Source: an uncultured Bacteroidales bacterium
GTDB lineage: Bacteria > Bacteroidota > Bacteroidia > Bacteroidales > Bacteroidaceae
Assembly: GCA_902779845.1 (NCBI GenBank)
Contig: CACZCZ010000014.1
Span: 17,704-81,703 of the forward strand
DNA: 64,000 nt
Reading direction: 5' to 3'
Under the pieces are notes generated by a model. It saw only the letters and a program-made list of their open reading frames with translations. It searched no databases and was not told the DNA's origin. This document shows, one piece after another, positions 43,679-53,700 of the stretch (positions within the stretch are counted from its first letter, which is position 1; each line of letters opens with the position of its first letter). Both the position numbers and the translations under genes were made by a program.

Positions 43679-44224
43679 ATGGCAAAGATTTATGATTTCA
43701 AAGCTCTCACGAGCAAAGGCAAAGAGCTGGATTTCGCTCAGTTCCAGGGCAAGGTGTTACTGATTGTCAACACGGCCAGCAAGTGCGGCTTCACCCCTCA
43801 GTTCGCAGGACTGGAGGAACTCAACCAGCAGTACAAGGACAAGGGTCTGGTCATCATCGGCTTCCCCTGCAACCAGTTTGCCTCACAGGATCCGGGCAGC
43901 GACAGCGAGATTGAAGGCTTCTGCCAGCTGAACTACGGCGTATCCTTCCAGATCATGAAGAAGGTGGATGTGAACGGCGCTGCCGCAGAACCCATCTTCG
44001 AGTACCTGAAGGCTCAGGCTCCCACGGAGGATTACAACGGACTGAAGGCCAAAGCAGCCAAAGCCCTCTTCAAGACCATCAGCAAGAGCGTGGAGAAGGA
44101 CAGCGACATCAAATGGAACTTCACCAAGTTCCTGATCTCCAAGGATGGCGAGACCATCAAGCGCTATGCCCCCACGACTGAGCCCAAGGATTTTGCCAAG
44201 GACATTGAAGCCCTGCTGGCGTAG
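43679..44224 (+). CDS. Glutathione peroxidase (thiol peroxidase type)
   Basis: A 181-residue cytoplasmic peroxidase with peroxidatic Cys in NTASKCGFTPQF, FPCNQFASQDPGS and WNFTKFLIS. There is no signal peptide, unlike the fusion protein at 27326. It reduces organic or hydrogen peroxide, probably with thioredoxin in this lineage. It is followed by an OhrR-type regulator 80 bp downstream. Confidence 0.95.
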   Translation: MAKIYDFKALTSKGKELDFAQFQGKVLLIVNTASKCGFTPQFAGLEELNQQYKDKGLVIIGFPCNQFASQDPGSDSEIEGFCQLNYGVSFQIMKKVDVNGAAAEPIFEYLKAQAPTEDYNGLKAKAAKALFKTISKSVEKDSDIKWNFTKFLISKDGETIKRYAPTTEPKDFAKDIEALLA

Positions 44225-44302
44225 GCTTGAGTTTAAGGAGTTTAAAGAGTTCAAGAGTTTAAGAGTTTAAGAAGTTTAAGAGTTTAAGGGTTTAAGGTTG
44301 AG
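44225..44302. repeat. agtttaag repeat tract between gpx and ohrR
   Basis: About eight near-tandem copies of the octamer gagtttaa/agtttaag fill the whole 80-bp gap. Reading through to ohrR would place the repeat in the message. Confidence 0.8.
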
Positions 44303-44305
44303 CGT

Positions 44306-44746
44306 ATGTACACAGAGTTGCAACTTGACAATCAGATTTGTTTCCGGCTCTACACGGCAGCGCGGCTGGTGACACAGGCTTACACGCCGCTGTTGACGGC
44401 GCTGGGCATCACCTATCCGCAGTATCTGGTGTTGCTGGTGCTGTGGGAGAAGGACAACCAGCCTGTCAACGACATCGCCCACCGGCTGCTGTTGGAGACG
44501 AACACTGTGACCCCCCTACTCCAGCGCATGGAAAAGCAGGGCATCGTCAGCCGCAAGAAGGGCGAGCAGGACAAGCGGCAACAGATTGTCAGCCTGACCG
44601 CCAAGGGCAAGCAGCTGGAGCAAGAAGCTTTCGAGCTGGTGCCTGCCGGCATGAAGGATCAGCTGGCCACCTGTCCGCTGGAGTTTGCAGACTTTCAGCA
44701 GCTGGCCCAAGAGTTAGACGCTATCATTAACGCCCTAAAAAAATAA
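44306..44746 (+). CDS. ohrR: OhrR-type MarR family peroxide sensor
   Basis: 146 residues. LDNQICFRLYTAARLVTQAY carries the reactive Cys of OhrR at position 12, and the winged helix follows (LGITYPQYLVLLVLWE, LLLETNTVTPLLQRMEKQGI, KKGEQDKRQQIVSLT). In the family, Cys oxidation by organic peroxides releases the repressor from DNA. It probably controls the upstream peroxidase. Confidence 0.9.
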   Translation: MYTELQLDNQICFRLYTAARLVTQAYTPLLTALGITYPQYLVLLVLWEKDNQPVNDIAHRLLLETNTVTPLLQRMEKQGIVSRKKGEQDKRQQIVSLTAKGKQLEQEAFELVPAGMKDQLATCPLEFADFQQLAQELDAIINALKK

Positions 44747-44753
44747 ATGGATT

Positions 44754-44828
44754 ATGGCATGGGAGGCTCAGTACCTCAACTACATCGACAAGCTGGGCTA
44801 CGAGAACTTCCTCACTGCTATGATGTAA
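44754..44828 (+). CDS. Possible 24-residue ORF or fragment
   Basis: MAWEAQYLNYIDKLGYENFL then TAMM and a stop, located between ohrR and its terminator. The codon use looks coding and the length suggests the remnant of a longer gene. Not identified. Confidence 0.3.
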   Translation: MAWEAQYLNYIDKLGYENFLTAMM

Positions 44829-44847
44829 TACAACAGTAAAACAAATG

Positions 44848-44889
44848 GGGCGCATGTTTTCATCTGCAAAACATGCGCCCTTTTTGTTT
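44848..44889 (+). terminator. Strong rho-independent terminator after ohrR
   Basis: Perfect 13-bp stem gggcgcatgtttt / aaaacatgcgccc, 7-nt loop, then a T-run. Confidence 0.9.
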
Positions 44890-45013
44890 TCAATCCACTG
44901 CATTCATGCACAAAACAGGAGGCTATTGAGCCCCATAAGCTGTTTTTTCCGCTGTTTTTTCCCCACCGCGCTACTTTTTTGGTATTTCTTGTTATCAGCT
45001 CAAAGAAAATATT

Positions 45014-45022
45014 TATTTTTGC
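45014..45022 (+). promoter_or_regulatory. -7 element TATTTTTGC upstream of the phosphatase-STAS-NRPS genes
   Basis: It lies 54 bp before the phosphatase start, after a strong terminator at 44848-44889. No other clear promoter is visible before the NRPS genes, so one long transcript is possible. Confidence 0.5.
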
Positions 45023-45076
45023 AGCCAAAAGAACTAAGAAAACGACCAACTGAATCTTTAGCCAACCTCATAAAGC

Positions 45077-47236
45077 GTGAAAGAAGACAGTCTCTGGCAT
45101 AGAATCGTGGAACAGGTGTTCAAGAAGAACCTGTCCCTGACGCTAATCATCATTGCAGCACTGCTGTTGGAATTGACGACGGCCGTGATGTACTATTCAG
45201 CGCAAGACATTATCTATGCAACGAAGACACGTCTGGTGAAGCAGGAGATGAACAGCGCGGCCATGTCCATTCGCAAGCAGTTGGCCAAGGTGGAAGCCAC
45301 CATCAACAACTATGCCTGGGTTGTGAGCGGCGACGTGGAGAAGTCCGAGTGGCTGTTTGAGACATCGCGACAGCTGCTGGACCACAACCCCTTCCTGCTG
45401 GGTTGCGGCGTTGCCTTCAGGCCCGATTTCTATCCTAAGAAGGGACGATGGTTCGAGCCCTATGCCGTACGGCGGCCTGATGGCCACATTGAGTCGATGC
45501 AGTTGGGTTCGATGCACCACGACTATTCGCAAAAGGAATTTTACGCGTTCACTTTGGAGAACGACAGCGACCACTGGAGTGAGCCCTACATAGACATGGA
45601 GGGAGCGCAGATGGTGGTGACGACCTACTCCTCGCCCGTACACGGTCTCCAAGACAGCAGCATCATCGCTGTGGTGTTCGCAGACATATCGCTGGAATGG
45701 CTGAAAGACTTGATGGACTACGCCGACGGCTACGCTTCGACACAGCGTTTTCTGATTTCGCGCAACTATGCGCTTCTGGCCGGTGAGGAAGATTCCCTCT
45801 ACCACGCTATCCTCCATCAGATAAAGGAAGACAAGAGTGGGCAGGGGTATTTCACGATGGAGAATGAGAAAGAGGGGAAACAGCATGTGTTCTATTATCC
45901 CGTGGGCGGCATCACAGGATGGCAACTGATTTGCGTGTGCAGCGACGAAGAGGTCTTCGGGACGCTGCGTCATGTGCGGCGCACGCTGCTATCCCTAGTC
46001 CTGGCGGGCCTGATGTTGATTGGGTTCATCGTGTGGCGCACATCGCGCAACCTGGAGCGTCTGCACGAAGTGAATGCCGAGCAGGAGCGCATCGGCGGCG
46101 AATTGCGCGTGGCGAGTCGGATTCAGCAGACCATGCTGCCGCGAAGCCATCTGCAGGACGACGACGTAGAGCTGTGCGGCTGCCTGGTTCCGGCCCGTGC
46201 TGTGGGCGGCGACCTGTATGACTACTTCACCCGCGACGGCAAGCTGTTCTTCTGCATCGGCGACGTGAGCGGCAAAGGACCTGCCGCAGCGATGCTGATG
46301 GGTGTTACCCACGCCCTGTTCCGTGCGTTCTCGTCCCACCAGCAAAACCCTGACAAGATCATGAAAGCCATGAACGAGGCCTCATGCCAGGGCAACGACT
46401 CGAATATGTTCGTGACGCTGTTTATCGGCGTACTCGACCTGCCTACGGGACGCCTGAGGTACTGCGATGCAGGACATGATGCGCCGATCGTGGTGGGCAC
46501 GGGGGCCCTGGAATGCAACCCGCATCTGCCCATCGGCGTGTTCGACGGAGTGAACTACACGATGCAGGAGACGGTGCTGGAAGAGGGTGCGACGCTGTTC
46601 CTCTACACCGACGGCGTGACAGAAGCGAAGAACGAGGCGCGACAACTGTTCGGACTGGAGCGCACGGAAGCGGTGCTGCAGCGCTGTGCTGCGGCCCAAC
46701 TGGGACCGAAGGAGATCCTGGAGGCCATGGGCGACGAGGTACGCCGCTTTGTAGGCAGTGCCGAACAGAGCGACGACCTGACGATGCTGGCCATCCGCTA
46801 CACGCCCCGGCATTTTGAGAGCAGACTGACGGAGGCGCTGATGCTGAAGAACGATGTACATGACGTGGTGAAGCTGAGCGCATTCATGAAGTCGGTCTTC
46901 GAACAGCTGGAGATAGAGCCGACACTGGCCAACCAGCTGCGTCTGGCTGTCGAAGAGGCCGTGGTGAACGTGATGGACTACGCCTACGCCATCGGCATCG
47001 AAGGCTACATCGAAGTGCGTGCGCTGTCCGACGGACAAAGCCTGAAGGTGGTCATCATCGACAACGGCGTCCCCTTCGACCCGACAGCCAAGGACAAGGC
47101 CGACATCACGCTCTCTGCCGAGGAACGCCAGATTGGCGGCCTGGGCATCTTGCTTGTACGCGATCTGATGGACAGCATCAACTATGAGCGCATTGAAGGA
47201 AAGAATATTCTTACACTGATAAAAAGAATCAAATAA
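45077..47236 (+). CDS. Membrane sensor SpoIIE phosphatase fused to an RsbW-like ATPase
   Basis: 719 residues. TM1 (about 19-42), a dCache-like extracellular sensor (about 45-295), TM2 (about 303-322), a PP2C/SpoIIE phosphatase (about 345-590; VGGDLYDYF with Asp379/Asp382, DVSGKGPAAA at 396, DDLTML at 566) and a C-terminal HATPase (about 595-719; AVEEAVVNVMDYAY with Asn631, IIDNGVPFDP, GGLGILLVRDLMD). Phosphatase and anti-sigma-type kinase in one chain would dephosphorylate and phosphorylate the STAS partner encoded 22 bp downstream. The signal is unknown. The start codon at 45077 is read as GTG. Confidence 0.9.
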   Translation: MKEDSLWHRIVEQVFKKNLSLTLIIIAALLLELTTAVMYYSAQDIIYATKTRLVKQEMNSAAMSIRKQLAKVEATINNYAWVVSGDVEKSEWLFETSRQLLDHNPFLLGCGVAFRPDFYPKKGRWFEPYAVRRPDGHIESMQLGSMHHDYSQKEFYAFTLENDSDHWSEPYIDMEGAQMVVTTYSSPVHGLQDSSIIAVVFADISLEWLKDLMDYADGYASTQRFLISRNYALLAGEEDSLYHAILHQIKEDKSGQGYFTMENEKEGKQHVFYYPVGGITGWQLICVCSDEEVFGTLRHVRRTLLSLVLAGLMLIGFIVWRTSRNLERLHEVNAEQERIGGELRVASRIQQTMLPRSHLQDDDVELCGCLVPARAVGGDLYDYFTRDGKLFFCIGDVSGKGPAAAMLMGVTHALFRAFSSHQQNPDKIMKAMNEASCQGNDSNMFVTLFIGVLDLPTGRLRYCDAGHDAPIVVGTGALECNPHLPIGVFDGVNYTMQETVLEEGATLFLYTDGVTEAKNEARQLFGLERTEAVLQRCAAAQLGPKEILEAMGDEVRRFVGSAEQSDDLTMLAIRYTPRHFESRLTEALMLKNDVHDVVKLSAFMKSVFEQLEIEPTLANQLRLAVEEAVVNVMDYAYAIGIEGYIEVRALSDGQSLKVVIIDNGVPFDPTAKDKADITLSAEERQIGGLGILLVRDLMDSINYERIEGKNILTLIKRIK

Positions 47237-47258
47237 CAAATAACAAAATTAAACTACT

Positions 47259-47561
47259 ATGAATGCAAAAATTGAAGAGATGGATGGCAAGTTCGTTGCC
47301 ACTTTAGACGGAGAAATGGACACCGCAGCCGCCTTGGAGGTAGAAGAGATCCTGAAACCGCTCTACCAGAGCAACGGCAAGGACGTGATTATTGACTGCA
47401 AAGGTCTGGAGTATATCGCTTCCAGCGGCCTGCGCATCCTGCTCAGCATTCTGAAGGGCGCTAAGGCGACAGGCAGCAAGGTGACCTTGAGCAACGTGAA
47501 CGACGACATCAAGAACGTATTCAAGCTGACAGGATTTATCAGCATCTTCGAGTTCGAATAA
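47259..47561 (+). CDS. STAS-domain anti-sigma factor antagonist
   Basis: A 100-residue single STAS domain. GLEYIASSGLRILLSILKGA holds the switch serine (Ser55 or Ser56), aligned with the SpoIIAA/RsbV phosphosite. It is encoded 22 bp after the phosphatase-kinase fusion, its likely partner. No sigma factor is encoded in the window, so the downstream target is unknown and need not be a sigma factor. Confidence 0.93.
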   Translation: MNAKIEEMDGKFVATLDGEMDTAAALEVEEILKPLYQSNGKDVIIDCKGLEYIASSGLRILLSILKGAKATGSKVTLSNVNDDIKNVFKLTGFISIFEFE

Positions 47562-47596
47562 GCCGTCTGCTCGTTGGAATGATCATGAATAATTGA

Positions 47597-47782
47597 CAGG
47601 AAGGTACGGATGTCATGATTCCTGTCGGCGCCATGGGCATGGCCTTGTTCACCGGTTGGTTTGTGCCGAAAGCAAGGTACCAGGGCTCGCGCGTGGCATC
47701 GTTCATCTATCTGGTGATGCTGAGGTGGATTATTCCACTGGCGATTTTGATTATTTTCTTAAATTCGTTGAAATTAATATAA
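47597..47782 (+). pseudogene. C-terminal remnant of an NSS-type transporter
   Basis: The frame reads TDVMIPVGAMGMALFTGWFV, then PKARYQGSR, then RWIIPLAILIIFLNSLK, which matches the last two membrane helices of sodium-dependent NSS/SNF transporters (compare RWVAPLAILAIFIDEL in the intact gene at 22702-24063). The other ten helices are missing. It lies between the STAS gene and NRPS1 and ends 12 bp before NRPS1. Confidence 0.75.
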
Positions 47783-47794
47783 AGGTCTAGAGAT

Positions 47795-50700
47795 ATGAAA
47801 ACCGGGGTATTATCAAAAGTGCAACATGGCATTTATGCCGAATGTGTAGCCCACCAAGGAGAGATTTGCTATAACATTCCTTATCTTTTTGAGCTCGACG
47901 GTAGCCTGGACGAAGCCAAACTGAAAACGGCCGTAGAGAAAACCGTAGCGGCCCATCCGACACTGTTTACACGCATTCACGTGAACGAACAGGGTGATCC
48001 CGTGCAGGCAGTGGACATAGAGCCGTTTACGCTGAACGTAGAGCATGGCGTTATCAACATAGAAGAGGGGACTTTCAACGGTCAGCCGTTGCTTGTGCCG
48101 TTCGACATCAGCCAGGAGCGTCTGTTCCATATCCGGCTGTTGAAAGACGACAAGCATTACTACCTCGTGCCGGATATCCACCACCTGATCGCCGACGCGG
48201 TAACCCTACAGGTGCTGATAGAAGACATCGAGGCCGCCTACAACGGAAAGGCCTTGGAACCCGAGGAGATGACGCTGATGGAGTTCGCCGCAGCAGAGGA
48301 CGAGAAACGCCAGACGCCGGCGTTTGAGGTAAGCAAGCAGTGGTATGCGAAGAACTTCGATTGTGGCGACACGTTCACTCAGCTGAATCCCGACCTGGAA
48401 GGTACGGAACGCACGGAGGCCCATGTGCTTCGCACGATGCATCTGGACCCGAAGAAAGTGGAGGCGTTCTGTCAAGCCAACGGCATCTACAAGACCACGC
48501 TGTTCACAGCGGCATACGCGTATCTGATTGCCAAATACAACAACGAACAGGAGGCACTGTTCACCACGGTGTACAACGGTCGCACGGATAAGCGCCTGCT
48601 TCGCACCGTAGGTATGACCGTGAGGACGCTGCCAGTGTACGCCAAGTTCACCGACGAGACCACGGTGCTCGACTTCCTGAAAGCCGGACAGGAGCAGTTG
48701 ACCGGTTGTCGCGAGCACGACATCTACGCGTTCAGCGACGTGATGGCCGACCTGAACCTGCAGAGCAACTCGCTGTTTACGTGGCGCGGAGACATTTGCC
48801 GCAAGAACCAGTTCCTGGGCACACCTATGCAGTTGGTGCAACTCAGGAATCACACGTTGGAAGTACCGTTCTGCCTGATGGCATGTGCTGCCGACGGTGG
48901 CTACCAGCTCAGAGCAGAGTATGAATCGAACAAATATTCAGAGGCGCTGATCAGCCAATTCATGGAGAGCTACGAAGCCACGTTGGAGGGCTTCCTGAGT
49001 CAGACAAACCTGCGCGACATCTGTATCACCACTGATTCGCAGGCAAAGTTGCTGGACAGCTTCAATGAGACAGATATGCCCTACGACAACACGCAGACTC
49101 TCGTGTCGCTGTTCCGTCATCAGGCACAAGCCATGCCTGAGAAAACGGCGGTGGTATATAAGGACAAACAATACACCTATGCCGAAGTGGACGAGATCAG
49201 TGACCGCATCGCAGGCTTTATTGCCTCGAAGGGCTTGGGAGACGAGGACGTAGTGGCTATCCTGATTACCCGTTCCGAGTGGATGGCGATTGCATCGCTG
49301 GGCGTGCTGAAGGCCGGTTGTGCCTATCAGCCGTTGGACCCGACCTACCCGAAGGAGCGCCTGAACTTCATGACGCAGGACTCAGGCTCGAAGCTGTTGA
49401 TAGCCGACGAGGACCTGTGCTCCATCGTGGACGAGTATCATGGCGACGTTTTGCTGACCCGCGATATCATGGGGCTGAAGGACGTCAAAGACATACAGGA
49501 CGTGAAGGGGCCCAAGCCCGAGAGCCTGTTTACGATGATATACACCAGCGGTTCGACAGGTGTGCCCAAGGGCTGTCAGCTGGAGCAGCGTAACATGGTG
49601 GCGTTCTGCCATGCACACGTACATGCTTTGCATGTGGAAACGGACAGCCGCATCGGTGCGTATGCCAGCTTCGGTTTCGACGCGTCGCTGCAGGAGATCT
49701 GGCCGACATTCATGGTGGGTGCCACCCTGTATATCATCCCCGAGGAACTGCGCTTCGACCTGGTTGCGCTGAACGAATACTTCGAACAGAACGGCATCAC
49801 GCATACGTTTATGACCACGCAGGTGGGCCGTTCGTTTGTGAACGATATCCCCAACCACTCGCTGAAGGGCCTTATCACCGGCGGCGAGAAACTGGCAGAC
49901 GTCACTCCCCCGCCCTACCTGCTGCTGAACGGCTACGGTCCTTCGGAGACCATCTGTTACGTGACATCTTTTGCCGTGAAGGAGAAGATGCAGAACATCC
50001 CCATCGGTAAGGCCATGGAGAATATGCATCTGTACATCATGGATGCCTACGGACACCGGCTGCCTGTGGGCGCTGCGGGTGAACTATGGGTCAATGGTCC
50101 GCAGGTGGGACGAGGCTATCTGAACCGTCCGGAGAAGACCGCTGAGGCCTTCGTGGAATCGCCTTGGGGTCGCTGCTACCGCACCGGCGACATCGTGCGT
50201 TATCTGCCAGACGGAAACATCCAGTTTGTGGGTCGCCGCGACGGTCAGGTCAAGATCCGCGGTTTCCGTGTCGAGCTGACCGAAGTGGAGGCTGTCATTC
50301 GCCAGTTCCCCGGCATCAAAGACACGACAGTGCAAGCCTTCGACGACGAGGTTGGCGGTAAGTTTATTGCGGCATATATCGTTGCAGATAAGAAGATTGA
50401 CATTGACGCATTAAACAACTTCATCATGGACGAGAAACCGCCTTACATGGTGCCCGCCGTGACGATGCAGATAGAGTCCATTCCGCTGAATCAGAACCAG
50501 AAGGTGAACAAGAAAGCACTGCCCAAGCCCGAGAAGAAAGCCGCTGCGGCCGAGGTGGAGAGCAACGTGCCGATGAACGTGCTGGAGAAAGAAATCCACA
50601 GCATCATCGCGGAGATCATCAACACCGAGGACTTCGGCATCACGACGATATTGGGCTATGTCGGCCTCACCTCCATCATGGCCATCAAGCTGGCCATCCA

Positions 50701-53700
50701 GATCAACAAGCGCTTCGGCGTCACGCTGAACGCGAAGGCCCTGGCCAAGAGCGGCAGCGTACAGAGCATCGAGAACGAGATCCTTACGGCGCTGCTGAGC
50801 GGAACTGCCGCCAAGCCGGAGACAGCCGAGGTGGCACATGCCGACATGAGCAATATTCCGTTGTCGTATGCACAGATGGGCGTCTATGTGGATTGCATGA
50901 AGCAACCCGATTCCACCATCTATAATACGCCGGTCATCGCGCGCTTCCCCAAGAACGTGGACATCCAGTTGCTGTCGAAGTCTGTGGAGACGCTCGTCAA
51001 GACGCATCCCATGCTGCAGGCTCATTTCGGAAGCGCTGGAGCTGACATCATCCAAATCGTAGACACTGCACAACCCGTTGAGATTACCCAGAGCCAGTGC
51101 AAGGAGGCTGACTTCCCGCATTACAAGCTGGAGTTCGTCAAACCGTTCAACCTGAGACAAGGACCACTCTACCGCATCGAGATTGTCACTACCGAAGAGT
51201 GGGTGTATCTGATGATGGATATTCATCACCTCGTGGTCGATGGCGGCTCGTTTGACATGCTGCTGGCACAGCTCTTCGACCTGCTCAACGGCAAGGAGAT
51301 TGAGCCTGAGAGCTTCACCTATGCCGACTTCGTGGCCGCACAGAAAGCCGCTGAGAGCAGCGAGGAATATGCCGCTGCCCGCGACTTCTTCCAGGAGCAT
51401 CTGGGAAAGGTGGAAGGCGTAACGGAAGTGGCGTCCGACCTGACCAATCCGCTGGAGCAAGGCACCGTAGGCTCCATCTACACACCGTTGGATTTCGACG
51501 CCATAGAGACCTTCTGCCGTCAGCACAGTATCTCTCCGGCTCATCACCTGCTGGCTGCCACCTTCTACGCGCTGGCTCGCTTCACCAACAACGAGCAGCT
51601 GTGCATCACGACCATCAGTAACGGACGCTCCGACCTGCGCATCAGCAACACCGTGGGTATGTTCGTCAACACGCTGGCACTGAGTGCACAGATTGGCGAG
51701 CAGAGCGTGATGGAATTCTTGAACGAGACGAGCAAGAACTTCGACGAGACGCTGAGCCACGAAACCTATCCGTTTGCACGCATTGCTGCCGACTATGACC
51801 TCTCGGCAGAGATCATGTTCGCCTACCAGATGGGCATCATTGACGACTATCAGTATAAAGGTCAGACCATTGCCATTGAGAGCTTCGAGTCCGAAACGCC
51901 CAAGTTCCGCATCGCCTTCTTTATACAGAACGACGAGAAGGGACAGCCCAGCATTTGCCTGCAATACGACAATGGCCGCTACAGCCACGACCTAATGCAA
52001 AGCCTGGCGCAGTCCATCAGCAACGCTGCCAATGCCTTCATGAGTAATCCTGATGCAACGCTGAAGAATGTGGTGTTGCTGGATGCCCAGCAGACCGCAT
52101 TGCTCGACAGTTTCAACCAGAACGATGTGCCCTACGACAACACGCAGACCGTCGTATCGCTGTTCCGTCGTCAGGCTGAACTACATCCTGATAACATCGC
52201 CATGGTCTATCACGACGTCCGCCTGACCTATAAGCAGGTCGATGAACAGTCGGAGCGTATTGCCGGGTACGTCCAGTCACTGGGTCTTGGCAACGAAGAT
52301 GTGGTTTCCATTCTGATTCCACGCAGCAAGTGGATGGTAGTGGCATCAATGGGTGTACTGAAAGCCGGTTGTGCCTACCAACCGCTGGATCCCAGCTATC
52401 CTGCTGAGCGACTGAATTTCATGATGCAAGATGCGGGTGCCAAGCTGCTGATTGCTGACGAGGAGCTGCGCCCGCTGGTGGATGAATACCAGGGCAAGGT
52501 GCTCTTTACCAAGGATATCGAAGCCCTGCCGGCTGCCACGAAGCCTGTGCAAGCCAATATCACGCCATCGTCGCTGTTCATCATGCTCTATACCTCAGGT
52601 TCTACAGGTACGCCTAAGGGTTGCCAGCTGGAACATGGCAACTTGGTATGCTTCTGCCACTGGTACCATCGCTACTACGATTTGAAGCCTGAGAGCAAGG
52701 TAGCCGCTTATGCCAGCTACGGTTTTGACGCTTGTATGATGGACATGTACTCCGCCCTGACTTGTGGCGCTGCTGTCTATATCATCGGCGAAGACATCCG
52801 TCTGAACCTGCCCGACCTGAACGACTACTTCAACCGTGAAGGCATCACCCATTCGTTCATGACCACACAAGTGGGCTGTCAGTTTGCGATGAACTTCGAC
52901 AATCATTCGCTGCACCATCTCTCCGTTGGTGGCGAAAAGATACTGCCGCTCACACCTCCTACAGCCTATCAACTCCATAATGGCTACGGTCCTACAGAGT
53001 GTACCATCTTTACGACCACATATCCCATGAAGGAGTTCGAGCAGAATGCCCCCATCGGCAAACCGCTCGACAACTTCCGCCTCTACATCGTTGACAAGCA
53101 GTTCAACCGCCTGCCCCTCGGTGCAGCTGGCGAGCTGTGGGTCAGCGGTCCGCAAGTGAGCCGAGGCTACCTCAACCGTCCGGAAAAGACTGCCGAGACC
53201 TATCTGAAGAACCCCTTCACGGATGAGGCGAAATATGCGCGTGTGTATCGCACTGGCGATATCGTGCGCTATCTCCCCGACGGCAATATACAGTTCGTAG
53301 GCCGCAAGGACGGTCAGGTGAAGATCCGCGGTTTCCGCATCGAGCTGAAGGAAGTCGAGGCCGTTATCCGCGAGTTCCCCGGCATTAAGGACGCTACTGT
53401 CCAGGCTTTCGACTACGAGAAGGGCGGTAAGTTCATCGCGGCCTATATCGTCAGCGACCAGCAGGTGGACATCAAGGAGCTCAACGCCTTCATCGGCAAG
53501 CAGAAGCCGCCTTACATGATACCCTCTGCCACGATGCAGATTGATGCCATCCCGCTCAACCAGAACCAGAAGGTGAACCGCAAGGCATTGCCCGCCCCGG
53601 TTGTCCAGGCTGCCGAGCACGACTACGAGGCACCCGCCACCGAGGTGGAGAAGTTCTTCTGCGACGTCTTCTGCAATGTCCTGACGATGGACAAGGTCGG

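Noticed and set aside
45077-47561. Classical stress-sigma (RsbU/V/W-SigB) locus
   Set aside because: There is no sigma factor gene and Bacteroidetes lack SigB; only the partner-switch chemistry can be supported.
47593-47790. A 65-codon frame overlapping the NSS transporter remnant
   Set aside because: The overlapping frame reads clearly as transporter helices; this one has no motif.
50411-51988. A 525-codon open frame opposite NRPS1
   Set aside because: No motif, and NRPS1 on the other strand has every expected core motif at the right spacing.
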